Positions 16,885-27,104 of a stretch of DNA of 64,000 nucleotides are shown piece by piece; the stretch's first letter is position 1, and the number at the start of each line of letters is the position of its first letter. The position numbers were made by a program, and so were the translations under genes. The DNA comes from RUG695 sp050943135 (lineage in GTDB: Bacteria; Planctomycetota; Planctomycetia; Pirellulales; Thermoguttaceae): positions 62,001 through 126,000 of the forward strand of contig JBMNOP010000003.1 of assembly GCA_050943135.1 (NCBI GenBank), in the 5' to 3' direction. The notes under the pieces are model-generated. The model made no database searches and had not been told where the DNA came from. It saw only the letters and a list, made by a program, of their open reading frames with translations.

Positions 16885-17352
16885 TTAAAGAAATTCGATA
16901 TCGTCGATACTGACGTTGCTAAAATCGATGGCGCGCGGTTTTTTTGCTTCTGGGGTTTCCTGAGGAAGATGCACCAACTTAGAAAGACCGGCGCGTTCCA
17001 GGAGTGAGGTCCCGAGAATGTCAGAGGAAAGAACTTCAGGGGGCAGAACTCCTTCGGCACCGTTGGCTTGAGGGTCGTACCGAACAATGTAAGTGCGATC
17101 GGCAAAGGAGAGTTTTGCCCCAGGATCAATCCGCTGATCCTTGGTGCGCACCGAATTGACCTTAACTCCATTGGTGCTTCCCAGGTCGACAACATACCAA
17201 TATCCGCCGGAGAGAACCAACTTACAATGACGGCTCGAAATATTTTTGAAACGGAGAACAATATCATTCCGTTCGGAGCGGCCGACGGTCAGTTCTTCTT
17301 TGCGGAGGAAGATATCATCTCCACCGCCGATGGGTTCAAGTTTTCCAAACAT
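16885..17352 (-). CDS. FHA-domain protein
   Basis: This 155-residue protein has one forkhead-associated domain at about residues 20-95. It shows the conserved pThr-binding features LTVGRSERNDIVL, ISSRHCKL and DLGSTNGVKVN. FHA domains bind phosphothreonine peptides, usually downstream of Ser/Thr kinases; no kinase lies in this window. The C-terminal tail is Pro/Ser/Asp-rich. There is no signal peptide, so it is cytosolic. Its stop is three bases before the exported methyltransferase start, suggesting coupled translation although the two predicted locations differ. Confidence 0.85.
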   Translation of the reverse strand: MFGKLEPIGGGDDIFLRKEELTVGRSERNDIVLRFKNISSRHCKLVLSGGYWYVVDLGSTNGVKVNSVRTKDQRIDPGAKLSFADRTYIVRYDPQANGAEGVLPPEVLSSDILGTSLLERAGLSKLVHLPQETPEAKKPRAIDFSNVSIDDIEFL

Positions 17353-17635
17353 TTCGCAGGAGCCTTCCTAAGATTCATTTGGGTTCTTTGGTTCGGAACA
17401 GAGAGCGAGACAGCATCGGAATACTCTGTGACCTTGACGGAGCCATCCGACAACCCACTTGACACCATTATACCCCAAGTTCCGGAATTCGCAATTTGTT
17501 CGGAGAGGAATGGGCGTCGGTGATATTGCTATTTTCCCTTCGATCTTCTACAATGGCAACCGTGGTGTGGTGCCAAAGCGACTAAGCCTTATCGCTTTTG
17601 ACAAGCGATATCTTTTTAGAAAACAGGGCCAAAGA

Positions 17636-19042
17636 ATGAAATTTATCCGTTTTGATTCGGTCGGAGGGGCCTCTGGTGATATGATCTTAGGAGTCCTGAT
17701 TGGTTTGGGGGTTCCGTCCGAGGTGATCGAAGATGCCCTACGCTCGTTGATCCCCGGGGAATTTCATATCCGTACCGAAGTTGTGCCATCTTATGGTATT
17801 TGGGGAACCCGAGTTACGGTCGAACTACCGCAGGGGGATGACGTACACTCCCATGTTCCGAATCGTGACCTCGGATCAGAACCCGCGCACAAACATGCTT
17901 CCCATCATCGGGTTTCCCATTGTCAGAAATTGCAGAACCAAGAACATGCCGCGAACTTGGAGCGTTTCCATGATCGGGTCGATCACGGGGCCCATGCCGG
18001 ACATCATCATCGAAGTTTCGCCGATATTCGGAAAATGATTGAATCGAGCTCTCTCTCGGCAGAAGTTAAACAAGACGCCGTAGCCGTCTTTTGTGCCCTG
18101 GCCGTAGCCGAAGGGGCCGTCCATGGAACGCCTCCCGAAAAGGTTTTGTTTCATGAAGTCGGTGCCGTCGACTCGATTGTCGACATTGTCGGTGCTGTCT
18201 TTGCTTTTCACTATCTCGGGATCGAGGCGATTACAGTCGGACCGATTCCGCTTGGAACCGGTTCGGTTCAGTGTGCTCACGGAATCTATCCTGTTCCAGC
18301 TCCTGCGGTGGTTGCGCTTCTCGAAACCTTTCGTCTTCGTTTCTCTTTGGATGGAGCGGAAGGGGAGATGCTCACACCGACGGGTGCCGCTCTCCTTGGC
18401 TGGTGGAGAAAAGTTCCCGAATTTCAAATACTTTCGGCAACGGTCGAAAAAAGCGCCAATGCCCTGGGGCACCGTGAGTACCCCGATCGTCCTAACCTAT
18501 TGCGTGGCTTTCTGGTCGAAGTTCCGGATTTCCCCCGGAGATCATCCATTGCGGAAACTTCCGAAACGCTCGTCCAGCTTGATGTGAATCTCGATGATGT
18601 CAGTGGTGAAATTTTGTCCGACGCGGCCAAGCGTCTTTTGGACGCGGGGGCACTCGATGTTTGGTTTACCCCGATCCAGATGAAAAAAGGGCGTCCGGCC
18701 GTAATGCTCAGTCTCCTTCTGCCACCGAACAGACGCGATGCGCTTTTAGAGATGATTTTCCTGCAGACGGGGTCTTTCGGCGTACGGGAAGAAATCGTGC
18801 GACGTTACGCTCTCCGGCGTCGATTCCAGCGAGTCATGACATCGGGGGGGGAAGTCACGATAAAAACAGCTCAAGGGGATGGGAAGGAGATCCACTTTGC
18901 TCCGGAGTTTGACGAATGCCGAATCGCCGCCGAAGCCGTCGGGACGAGTTCAATGAAAATATACCGAGAGGCTGTTCACGAATACCTCTCCGGAAGAATT
19001 ATCGATCGCAAGACGCCGGAGAGTTCCGAGGAGATAACGTGA
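17636..19042 (+). CDS. larC: Nickel pincer cofactor biosynthesis protein LarC
   Basis: The protein is 468 residues from ATG 17636, giving the family start MKFIRFDSVGGASGDMILG. LarC is the CTP-dependent nickel-inserting enzyme that completes the nickel pincer nucleotide of lactate racemase and other LarA-family enzymes. Visible are VLFHEVGAVDSIVDIVGA, PAPAVVALL, TPTGAALL, and the C-terminal LDVNLDDVSGEIL and WFTPIQMKKGRP. A His-rich stretch at residues 71-125 is longer than I expect and could store or sense nickel. Unlike the Lactobacillus gene there is no frameshift between halves. larA, larB and larE are absent from the window. Its stop overlaps the next start (TGATG). Confidence 0.9.
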   Translation: MKFIRFDSVGGASGDMILGVLIGLGVPSEVIEDALRSLIPGEFHIRTEVVPSYGIWGTRVTVELPQGDDVHSHVPNRDLGSEPAHKHASHHRVSHCQKLQNQEHAANLERFHDRVDHGAHAGHHHRSFADIRKMIESSSLSAEVKQDAVAVFCALAVAEGAVHGTPPEKVLFHEVGAVDSIVDIVGAVFAFHYLGIEAITVGPIPLGTGSVQCAHGIYPVPAPAVVALLETFRLRFSLDGAEGEMLTPTGAALLGWWRKVPEFQILSATVEKSANALGHREYPDRPNLLRGFLVEVPDFPRRSSIAETSETLVQLDVNLDDVSGEILSDAAKRLLDAGALDVWFTPIQMKKGRPAVMLSLLLPPNRRDALLEMIFLQTGSFGVREEIVRRYALRRRFQRVMTSGGEVTIKTAQGDGKEIHFAPEFDECRIAAEAVGTSSMKIYREAVHEYLSGRIIDRKTPESSEEIT

Positions 19043-20271
19043 TGGACGAGGATAAAAATCAAGACGGTACGATCCACCAAAAGCACGAGGAGATCCCATC
19101 CATCGAAGGTCTGGCGGTATCGAAAACGACCACTGAACATGGTGGTCTCTACGAGGTTGAGACGCCGACCGCGCGCGTCTATCCCACTAGGGGCGGGGTT
19201 CCAGGGAATTTAGGCGACGAACCGTTATCGATAGAGGCTATCTACAGTCGACGCCGGGCTAAAGATTCCGACGAGGAGAAAGAGCGGGACGAAGAATGGA
19301 AATCCGAGATTCCGGAAAAAATCTCTCTTCCGCGCCATCCGTTTGTTTCCGGTCTGTGTCGTCCTTTGATCAATCCGGGAATGTTCCTGAAATTCGGTTG
19401 TCTGACGGTCGTCCTCTGGGGGTTCTTTCTGGTATTGTTCCCCATCTTTCACAAGAGCGTCCACAGTCGATTTAAAGCGGGGGCACAGCCGGGAGTCTCA
19501 GTGGAGGCTGTGATAAAAACAAACAGCGGAAGCGACGAAAAAATCGAAGTTACCGCAGACGAATTGACCGCCCGTCTCAGTCGACCAGAAAAATTCCTCC
19601 TGGGAAACAAAGGCGAGATTATTTACGGCGCCTGGCAGCGATTCGGTTATATTTTCTTCTTTGCCTTTATCCCCTGGTTCTTCTTTGCGACGCCCTTCTT
19701 GGTCCAGGTTACCGAACAAACCTCTGCCGGTGACGACAAAATCAACGAATGGCCCAATCTTGGACTCATGTCGATGATCGGCCGGTTCGGATCAATCCTC
19801 TTCCTGGCATTGACAGCGGGAATTCCGGGCTATTTTCTTTTTAGTCCGCTCGGACTGGCCCGGTTCGGATGGGTTGTGTCGTCACTTCTCTTCTTTCCGA
19901 TTTTCTACCTTTCGACCGCAGACACCGATTCGTTCTTCTGTTTGCTCTCAAAAAATGTTCTCCGAGGAATGCGTCTGGCCCCGAAGGCTTGGCGGAATTG
20001 GTTTCTCATCTCGTTCGGACTGGTGACTGTGACATCTTTTCTCTTTATTTGCTTGCTGACCGACGGAATTTTCCGTGGCCGTGAAATCACCCGCCTGGCG
20101 GCGGTAACATTCCTCTCTGCACTGTTTGTTACGTACGGCGTGTTCTTCTACTTCCGAATTTTGGGGCGTCTCGCCTGGATCTTGCGCGAGCGTCTTCAAG
20201 CAGATTCGGAAGAGAAAAGCGGTGAGGTTCAGGAAGCGGATGCCAATTCCTACACAGAGAAAGTGGTCTGA
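19042..20271 (+). CDS. Polytopic membrane protein of unknown function
   Basis: The protein is 409 residues from ATG 19042, whose A is shared with the larC stop. A charged cytosolic N-terminus of about 110 residues precedes about six TM helices (for example FGCLTVVLWGFFLVLFPIF, YIFFFAFIPWFFFATPFL, SILFLALTAGIPGYFLF and LAAVTFLSALFVTYGVFFYF). Between helices 1 and 2 is a soluble segment (EKIEVTADELTARL). The charged tail carries EEKSGE. I do not recognise the family. It is translationally linked to larC and uppP, so an envelope role is likely; nickel transport cannot be excluded but no metal motif is seen. Confidence 0.75.
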   Translation: MDEDKNQDGTIHQKHEEIPSIEGLAVSKTTTEHGGLYEVETPTARVYPTRGGVPGNLGDEPLSIEAIYSRRRAKDSDEEKERDEEWKSEIPEKISLPRHPFVSGLCRPLINPGMFLKFGCLTVVLWGFFLVLFPIFHKSVHSRFKAGAQPGVSVEAVIKTNSGSDEKIEVTADELTARLSRPEKFLLGNKGEIIYGAWQRFGYIFFFAFIPWFFFATPFLVQVTEQTSAGDDKINEWPNLGLMSMIGRFGSILFLALTAGIPGYFLFSPLGLARFGWVVSSLLFFPIFYLSTADTDSFFCLLSKNVLRGMRLAPKAWRNWFLISFGLVTVTSFLFICLLTDGIFRGREITRLAAVTFLSALFVTYGVFFYFRILGRLAWILRERLQADSEEKSGEVQEADANSYTEKVV

Positions 20272-21152
20272 TGGATTTGGTAGAGTTAGTCAAAGTTTTT
20301 GTTATGGCGGTCGTTCAGGGAATCGGTGAGTTTCTTCCGATCAGTTCTTCCGGTCACCTGTTCGTACTCGGCAGGCTCTTCTTTTCTGCTTCTGGTGGAA
20401 TCGACGAGAATGAGTTGATGACCCTCAACATTTTACTGCATGCCGGAACGCTTTTTTCGATCCTGATAATCTTTCGCCGCCGGATTTGGGAGATGCTTAC
20501 CGAGAACCGACGCATGATTTTCTTGCTGATTGTCGGAACAATCCCGACGGGAATCGTTGGGATTACGGTCAAAAAATTCTGCCCATTTCTCTTTAATTCC
20601 CTCTGGATTACGGGTATCGGTTTTCTTGTGACAGGGTGGCTCCTCCTTACGTTCCTCGGGAACGGGGTTCGCACGACACGGAAAAGAAAAGTTTCTTTAT
20701 CAATCGAATCCTCTGACGGCGACGGAGCTGAACCATCCGACATCCAACTGAAGACCCTACGAACCATGACATTGCTTGACGCGCTGATTATCGGGATTTT
20801 TCAGGGGGTTGCCGTTCTTCCGGGAATTTCCCGAAGCGGCACGACGATCGTCGGGGGGATCCTCCGCAAGCTCAAAATCGAAGATTCCGCAGCGTTTTCA
20901 TTCCTCCTGGCCATTCCGGCGATTTCTATGGCCACCCTCTTGGAAATTTACGAATTCATGCAGGACCATACCGGTACCCTTTGGGGATCACATTTTACCA
21001 TCTACCTTTGGGGAGCAGTTATCAGCTTCGTGATCGGGCTTATCTCGCTCACCTATCTGTTGAAATGGCTAAAACATGGAAAACTGAATTGGTTTGCCTG
21101 GTGGCTTTTTTTTATCGGAACCGTTTCCCTTTTCTGGGGAATTTGCTCTTGA
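20271..21152 (+). CDS. uppP: Undecaprenyl-diphosphatase
   Basis: This 293-residue BacA/UppP-family membrane enzyme dephosphorylates undecaprenyl pyrophosphate to recycle the lipid carrier for peptidoglycan and other glycans. Both family signatures are visible: VQGIGEFLPISSSGHLFVLG near the N-terminus and GVAVLPGISRSGTTIVGGIL at about residue 190. Hydrophobic helices alternate through the protein and end in WFAWWLFFIGTVSLF. It begins inside the stop codon of the preceding gene, so the three form a tight operon. Confidence 0.93.
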   Translation: MDLVELVKVFVMAVVQGIGEFLPISSSGHLFVLGRLFFSASGGIDENELMTLNILLHAGTLFSILIIFRRRIWEMLTENRRMIFLLIVGTIPTGIVGITVKKFCPFLFNSLWITGIGFLVTGWLLLTFLGNGVRTTRKRKVSLSIESSDGDGAEPSDIQLKTLRTMTLLDALIIGIFQGVAVLPGISRSGTTIVGGILRKLKIEDSAAFSFLLAIPAISMATLLEIYEFMQDHTGTLWGSHFTIYLWGAVISFVIGLISLTYLLKWLKHGKLNWFAWWLFFIGTVSLFWGICS

Positions 21153-21394
21153 CCTTTAGGCCGCTTTTGTTTAAAAAGCGGGCGGCAGATTCCGGCGGAC
21201 TTGCGTTTTTTCTGATAGGTCGGGAAATTCGCCGGATGTCGGCGGGGTGGCCGCCTTCTATCCGGTCGCCGATTTTGGGAACGGGTTTTGAGGTTTCGTC
21301 TTGTCGTTCCCGGGTGTCTGTTTGGTTTCTGTGAATGATCGCCTCAAAGTCGCGAGGTGTCCGCTACCATCGTAACGTTGTCAAGGATGGCACT

Positions 21395-23278
21395 ATGATC
21401 AAAAGACCACCGACGGTTTTATTGATACTCTGTTTGCTTTTCTTCATGGAGTCGTTCTGTGCATGTAGTAAAATGAATCCGCCGCGAAACGTCGTTGAGG
21501 AAGAGCGGAAAAAGGTAGTGAGTAACAAGGGACGGCTCATTATGGATTTGGCGGATCCGGCTAATATAACTCTTGCAAAGGTCGAAGGGGTTTGTCTTAT
21601 CGAAGGTCTTGCCGGGACTGGAGCCGATGAACCTCCCTCAACCTATCAGGAGATGGTTCTGGAAGATCTTCAGCGAGATCCGGACAAAAAGAAAGAAGCC
21701 CGTGCCAAAATTGCCTCGATGTCGACAGCTATCGGGATGGTTTCGGCCGTTGTTCCTCCCGGCGCACAGAAAGGGGATCGTGTCGATGTTGAGGTCAATT
21801 TGATCCCCAACAGCACCGCCACAAGTATTGAAGGGGGGTATATTGCTGGCGGGCGCCTCTATCAGTTTCTCCTGGCCGATTATATTCGTAAAGGTGACGT
21901 CGACGGCTTGGTTGCCGGCCGGATTATTCTCGATCCCGAACTCCTGGAACGTGGCGATCCGGTTGCGATGAAAAAAGGTTCTATTATCGGTGGTGCAGTC
22001 ATCGTGCGCGATCGTCCCATTTGGCTAACAATCAAGCCTGAAGAGCGCTCGGCAGGTGTCGCAAAACGTATTGAGGACGTGGTCAATAGCCGCTTCTGCG
22101 CCAAGGTCAACGGAGTGAAACGGAATGTGGCAGAAGCTAAATACGGTGCGGCACGGGTCAACTTGATCGTTCCGCAAGAGTACCGCGACAATGTGAATCG
22201 GTATGTCAATGTGATCTCCCATATTTCCTTTTTTGAGTCTCCAGATGAGTTGAACGCGCGTTTGGCCGAATTGCGTGCCAAGCTAATGGAGCCAGATTCT
22301 TCAGAATTCGCCTCATACCAGCTTGAGGCGATTGGTCCGAATAATCCTCTTGCGGTCGATATTGTTGCCGATGGTCTTGACTCGCACGAGGAGCTGGTTC
22401 AATACAATTCCGCCATGACGATGGCCTATATGGATGTGTCGGAATACCGAACCAAAACCGCCCGGATCCTCGGCCGCCTTGCCGAGTCAAACACGACTTA
22501 TCGTCCCAGCTGCCTTGCAGTGCTCGGAACGTGTATGAAGAGCTCCTTTGAAGCCGACCAGGTGTTACGCGATATGCTCTCATCCAAAAGCGTTGAAACG
22601 CGTTACGGTGCTTTCCGTGCCCTCTGGACCCGCAACCCTACCGATTACATGATAGAAGGGGAAAACTTGGGCGGGCAATTCAGCTATCACTGCCTGAACT
22701 GCGGCGGGCCGCCGATGATTCATGTGACTAAAAGCAAGCGTGCCGAAATTGTTCTCTTCTCAAAAGACCGTCTCTTCCTTAGCGGGCGATTTGATATAGA
22801 TGCAGGAGAGAGGATTGTCGTGCGCAGTGTTGAAAAGGGGGTTGAGGTCAAGCATTACTCGGTCGACCTCGACGAGTCGCGCGTCGTGGGGTACGATCTT
22901 GATTCCATTATACGTGCCATTGTCGATGTCGGGGGAAACTATTCGACCATGGTTCGCTTTCTGATTGAGGCCAAACGCGCCGATGTTTTAAAAACCCTTT
23001 CCGATAATGGAGAGGGACAAGAAACCATAGGTTCGGCTTCTCTGGTTTTTGACGCCCTTCCTGGATCCGGAGGGTCCCCCTTCCGACGGATTCGTGACGT
23101 TGCCGAAATCGAGCAAGAGATCGCCTTGGCAGCAGAAGCGCGGAAAAAAGAAAATAAAGGATCTTTCTGGTCGAAAGCCAATCCGGTTAACTGGTTTCGG
23201 AAAGAGAGTGATGACAAGGACTACAGTGAAACTTTCTCCGATGAAGAAGATGCTACGAGAGACGCTTCACAAGAGTGA
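21395..23278 (+). CDS. FlgI-like P-ring family lipoprotein
   Basis: The protein is 627 residues from ATG 21395 (AAGGATGG upstream). The start shows a lipoprotein signal with FCACS at about 25-29. Residues about 50-330 resemble the flagellar P-ring protein FlgI: KVEGVCLIEGLAGTGADEP, SMSTAIGMVSAVVPPGAQKGD, VDVEVNLIPNSTATS, GGRLYQF and ARVNLIVPQEYRD. The C-terminal half has HEAT-like helical repeats (SNTTYRPSCLAVLGTCMKSS) and a separate domain with SYHCLNCGG. No other structural flagellar gene is present. It is likely an outer-membrane or periplasmic ring-like protein with a different role. Confidence 0.75.
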   Translation: MIKRPPTVLLILCLLFFMESFCACSKMNPPRNVVEEERKKVVSNKGRLIMDLADPANITLAKVEGVCLIEGLAGTGADEPPSTYQEMVLEDLQRDPDKKKEARAKIASMSTAIGMVSAVVPPGAQKGDRVDVEVNLIPNSTATSIEGGYIAGGRLYQFLLADYIRKGDVDGLVAGRIILDPELLERGDPVAMKKGSIIGGAVIVRDRPIWLTIKPEERSAGVAKRIEDVVNSRFCAKVNGVKRNVAEAKYGAARVNLIVPQEYRDNVNRYVNVISHISFFESPDELNARLAELRAKLMEPDSSEFASYQLEAIGPNNPLAVDIVADGLDSHEELVQYNSAMTMAYMDVSEYRTKTARILGRLAESNTTYRPSCLAVLGTCMKSSFEADQVLRDMLSSKSVETRYGAFRALWTRNPTDYMIEGENLGGQFSYHCLNCGGPPMIHVTKSKRAEIVLFSKDRLFLSGRFDIDAGERIVVRSVEKGVEVKHYSVDLDESRVVGYDLDSIIRAIVDVGGNYSTMVRFLIEAKRADVLKTLSDNGEGQETIGSASLVFDALPGSGGSPFRRIRDVAEIEQEIALAAEARKKENKGSFWSKANPVNWFRKESDDKDYSETFSDEEDATRDASQE

Positions 23279-23299
23279 TTCCGAACAGATGATGGGTGT

Positions 23300-26200
23300 A
23301 TGCTGACTTCGATTGAAATAACCGGGTTCAAAAGCTTTGCGGATAAGGCACGGATAGATTTCTCTGAAGGAATCTCCGTTATTGTTGGTCCTAACGGCTC
23401 GGGGAAATCAAATATCGTAGATGCCATCAAATGGGTTTTAGGGGAACAGAGCGTTAAAAAGCTGCGCGGCTCGGAAATGACCGATGTTATTTTCGGCGGT
23501 TCGAAAACACGCAGTCCAGCCAACATGGCCGAGGTTACCCTCACGTTCAACAATGAATCCCGTTTCTTTGATTTGGATACCGATGAGCTGAATATCACAC
23601 GTCGTCTTTATCGTAACGGTGAGTCGGAATACCTCATTAACCGGCAAGGGGTGCGTCTTAAAGATGTTCGCGATCTGCTTACCGGTAGCGGCCTGGGGGC
23701 TCAGGCTTACAGTATTATCGAGCAAGGTCGGGTCGCCCTTCTGCTACAAAGCACGTCGGCGCAACGTCGCGCTATTTTAGAAGATGCCGCGGGGACGTCC
23801 CTCTTCAATGCGAAAAGTCAAGAAGCCCTCCGTCGCCTGGAGCGTGTTGAGCAAAACCTTCTGCGTCTTTCCGATATTGTCGGCGAAGTTGAAAATCAAT
23901 ACAAGCAGACTCAAAAGCAAGCAGGAAAAGCCCAGCAATACAGCCAATACGCAGCTCGTCTCATGACGCTACGTACCCAAGTCGCTTTAGTCCAATGGTC
24001 CCGTGATAAGCAACGGGTAGAGGAATTGGACTCTCAGGTAGGGAAACTTTTCGAGCGACGGGGCAAGCTCGAAGAGACCGTCCGGAGTGCCGAACTCATC
24101 CGCAAAAAGTGCGTAAATCGTCTAAGTCAGATGGAAAATGAGCTTCGCCGGGTCGAATCGGAGTTGGGAGATGCCCGAGAGAAGGCCGCTGGTGGGCAAT
24201 CTATCGTTTTTCTTCAAACGTCTCAGATCGATCAACTCGAAAAAGAGATTGGGGAGCAAGGGGCGAAATTCGACGAGATCAAGCTTCAAAGCGGCGATGC
24301 CGAAGAGTCGATTCAACGCACCGCCGACGAGATGTTACAGGCACGTCGCCGCCACCGTGAGATTAAGGCGGACTTTGATGCTCAGTCCGGTGAACTGGCC
24401 CGACTGACCGCCGAGTGCGATGAGCTCCGGGCTGGTCTCGACGAAAGTCGAAAAAAGTTGGAAGACGACAAAGTCCAGCGAAGTCGATTAGCCGGCGAGA
24501 TTAGCGGATTAGAAGTTCGTTTCAATGCCTTGCAAGATCGAACAGCCGAAAAAGAAAATCGTCACCGGGAGTTGGTCGGAAATCTTTCGGCTTCCTCAGA
24601 GACCGACAATCGTCTCAAGGGAAAATTGCAGGAATCGGATGATCGGATAGACATTCTACGCCGTCAGGTCGAAGAGATTAAGATTGAGCGTGATAAGGCT
24701 GCCTCTTACCTTGAACGTCTCCGTGTCGATATGCGCGAAAAAGAACACCGTCGGGCCGTAGAGAGTGAGCGTCTCTCCCTTTTACTTGAATTGGTGAAGA
24801 GTCAGGAGGGGCTCGGTCCAGGTGTCAAAGAAGTCCTCTATCAGGCCCAAAATGCAAGCAGTCCGTTTCGTAACGTACATGGACTAGTAGCCGATTTGAT
24901 CCGTGTAAGTTCCGAAGCCGCTCCGCTCATTGAGGCAGCCCTTGGTCAGACGGCCCAGTTTTTAGTGGTTTCACCCGACCCGGAGCTTTTTTCCTATCTT
25001 GAAAACAACCTTTCGGAATTTCCCGGAAGGGCAGGCTTCATATGGCTTTCTCCCTCTCCCGAAGACGATTGGAAAGGACCGGGCGAGTTTGACGATCTGC
25101 CGGGAGTCCTCGGACGTGCCGACCGCTTTGTTGAGACAGAGCCGAAATTTCAATATCTCGTTTACCGACTTCTGGGGCGTACTTGGCTTGTCGAAGATCT
25201 CAAAATCGCCAAGGCACTCTACAGTCGTAGCGATGGATTGACCGATTTTATTACGGTCAACGGGGAGGCGCTTCTTTCGAGCGGGACCCTCCTCGTCGGT
25301 CCCTCCCACCTGTCCGACGGCCAGATTATGCGGCGTTCCGAAATCCGTACGCTCTCGGAACACACGGTTCTCCTTGATGGCGAGATTTCGAAAAAAGAGA
25401 AACAAATTGTTGAAGCCTCCGTTACGATAGATCGTCTCAACAAAGAACTCACCTCTCATGAAAATGATTTGAGGAATCTACAAAACGATGCCGACAATCT
25501 TCGGCTTCAGTGTGAAGCGCATCGTCTGCAAGACGAAAATTCACAAAAAGAGTTTCAACGTCTCAACGAAGAACTGAAGAGTCTGGCCATCGAGGGGAAA
25601 CAAATCGCGACCGAACTGGAAAGTGCCAGAACACACAAGCGCGAGCTTGATGAGCGTACCGCACAGATCGAACAGACGATTGAACTGGCTCGGGGAAAAT
25701 ATAACCGATCCGACAATTTTCGCAAAGACGCTTCAAGAAAGGTAAATAATCTCGAAATAGAGCTTGCCAAGAGCGAGGAGCGGATGAACGCCCTTTCCGA
25801 CCGTCAGCGCCAACTTAACGAGAGTCTTCGGGAACGGCGAAAGCTTCTTTCCGAACACGCACAGCAACTTGAAACACTGCGCAAGCGACGCGAAAAATCC
25901 GAAATCACGGTTCTCGAGGCCGAATCAACGGTTGCTGCACAGGTCTGGCGTAAAGAAAAAATGATAGAACACCGTAACACTCTTACAACTCGGAAAGAGA
26001 ACGATACGTCACAATTGAACGAGATCGACGAAGAGCTCAACCAAAACCGTACCTTCCTCTCCAAGGTCAGCGAAGCAATTCGACTGAATGAAATTGAGGT
26101 CAAACATCTCGAGGAGGGAATGAAGAATCTTGCCGACACGATGCGAGAAGATTACGGAATAGATCTTCCCGCGAAGGCGATGCTTCGTCCCGGTTCCGTC

Positions 26201-26965
26201 GCCTCCCTTTCGGGCGGACCCGAACAGAACAGGGACATATCGCAAGAAACGTCCGACACCTCCCTCGAAGAATGCCTGAAGGAGATCGAATCACTGAAGA
26301 AAAAGATTGACCGTCTTGGAAGTGTGAACCTTGAGGCTTTAGAGTCGTTGGAAGTCTTGCAAACCCGCTACACCACCTATGCCAATCAGCATAAAGATCT
26401 CCTGTCGGCACGTCAGTCGATCCAGCGGATCATCGATCGAACCAATAAAGAACGCCAAAAACTATTTCGTAAAACATTCGAGGCGGTGAGAATTCATTTT
26501 CTGAATATTTTCCAACAGCTCTTTGGTGGAGGGCATTCCGATGTCGTTCTCGAGGATCCCGACAAACCGATGGAATCCGGAATCGACATCGTTGCGCGTC
26601 CCCCGGGCAAAGAACTCAAGAATGTCGCACTTTTGAGCGGCGGAGAAAAGACATTGACCAGTGTGGCATTCCTCTTGGCACTTTTTCGGTACCGTTCTTC
26701 CCCCATCTGTCTCCTTGATGAGGTTGATGCGGCACTTGATGAGATCAACGTCGAACGATTCAATGCCGTCATGCGTAGTTTTGATGCCGATACCCAGTTC
26801 ATCATTATCACCCATTCCAAGAAAACGATGATGGTGGCCAAGACACTTTATGGTGTTACGATGCAGGATTCGGGTGTCTCGAAGCTTATCGCTGTCCAGT
26901 TCGATGAGGTTGGAGAAGACGGAGAAATCCTCATCAAGGATTCGGAAAAACGGGCGGCGGCATGA
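23300..26965 (+). CDS. smc: Chromosome segregation ATPase SMC
   Basis: This 1221-residue protein has full SMC architecture. The N-terminal ATPase half has Walker A GPNGSGKSNIVDAIKWVLGE. A first long coiled coil covers about 170-500, the hinge is at about 505-680 (GLGPGVKEVLYQAQ to LVGPSHLSDG), and the second coiled coil covers 680-1010. The C-terminal ATPase half has the signature LLSGGEKTLTSVAFLLALF and Walker B PICLLDEVDAALDE. With ScpAB it compacts and segregates the chromosome; scpAB are not here. The start is 22 bases after the FlgI-like stop. Confidence 0.97.
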   Translation: MLTSIEITGFKSFADKARIDFSEGISVIVGPNGSGKSNIVDAIKWVLGEQSVKKLRGSEMTDVIFGGSKTRSPANMAEVTLTFNNESRFFDLDTDELNITRRLYRNGESEYLINRQGVRLKDVRDLLTGSGLGAQAYSIIEQGRVALLLQSTSAQRRAILEDAAGTSLFNAKSQEALRRLERVEQNLLRLSDIVGEVENQYKQTQKQAGKAQQYSQYAARLMTLRTQVALVQWSRDKQRVEELDSQVGKLFERRGKLEETVRSAELIRKKCVNRLSQMENELRRVESELGDAREKAAGGQSIVFLQTSQIDQLEKEIGEQGAKFDEIKLQSGDAEESIQRTADEMLQARRRHREIKADFDAQSGELARLTAECDELRAGLDESRKKLEDDKVQRSRLAGEISGLEVRFNALQDRTAEKENRHRELVGNLSASSETDNRLKGKLQESDDRIDILRRQVEEIKIERDKAASYLERLRVDMREKEHRRAVESERLSLLLELVKSQEGLGPGVKEVLYQAQNASSPFRNVHGLVADLIRVSSEAAPLIEAALGQTAQFLVVSPDPELFSYLENNLSEFPGRAGFIWLSPSPEDDWKGPGEFDDLPGVLGRADRFVETEPKFQYLVYRLLGRTWLVEDLKIAKALYSRSDGLTDFITVNGEALLSSGTLLVGPSHLSDGQIMRRSEIRTLSEHTVLLDGEISKKEKQIVEASVTIDRLNKELTSHENDLRNLQNDADNLRLQCEAHRLQDENSQKEFQRLNEELKSLAIEGKQIATELESARTHKRELDERTAQIEQTIELARGKYNRSDNFRKDASRKVNNLEIELAKSEERMNALSDRQRQLNESLRERRKLLSEHAQQLETLRKRREKSEITVLEAESTVAAQVWRKEKMIEHRNTLTTRKENDTSQLNEIDEELNQNRTFLSKVSEAIRLNEIEVKHLEEGMKNLADTMREDYGIDLPAKAMLRPGSVASLSGGPEQNRDISQETSDTSLEECLKEIESLKKKIDRLGSVNLEALESLEVLQTRYTTYANQHKDLLSARQSIQRIIDRTNKERQKLFRKTFEAVRIHFLNIFQQLFGGGHSDVVLEDPDKPMESGIDIVARPPGKELKNVALLSGGEKTLTSVAFLLALFRYRSSPICLLDEVDAALDEINVERFNAVMRSFDADTQFIIITHSKKTMMVAKTLYGVTMQDSGVSKLIAVQFDEVGEDGEILIKDSEKRAAA

Positions 26966-27104
26966 TAGAACCGCTGGTACCCCCCTTTACCTCTTTCCCC
27001 AGCGATACACGTATTTTTTTTGGTCCGGAATCTTTAAGGGGGAGAGATTTTCTCCCCGGAAAAGAGCTCTTGACCCAGGTCAGACAAATCGATAGACTCG
27101 GCCG

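Noticed and set aside
21161..21181. CCGCTTTT/AAAAGCGG hairpin after uppP as a terminator
   Set aside because: It can fold but is not followed by a T-run and lies 9 bases after the stop; too weak to call.
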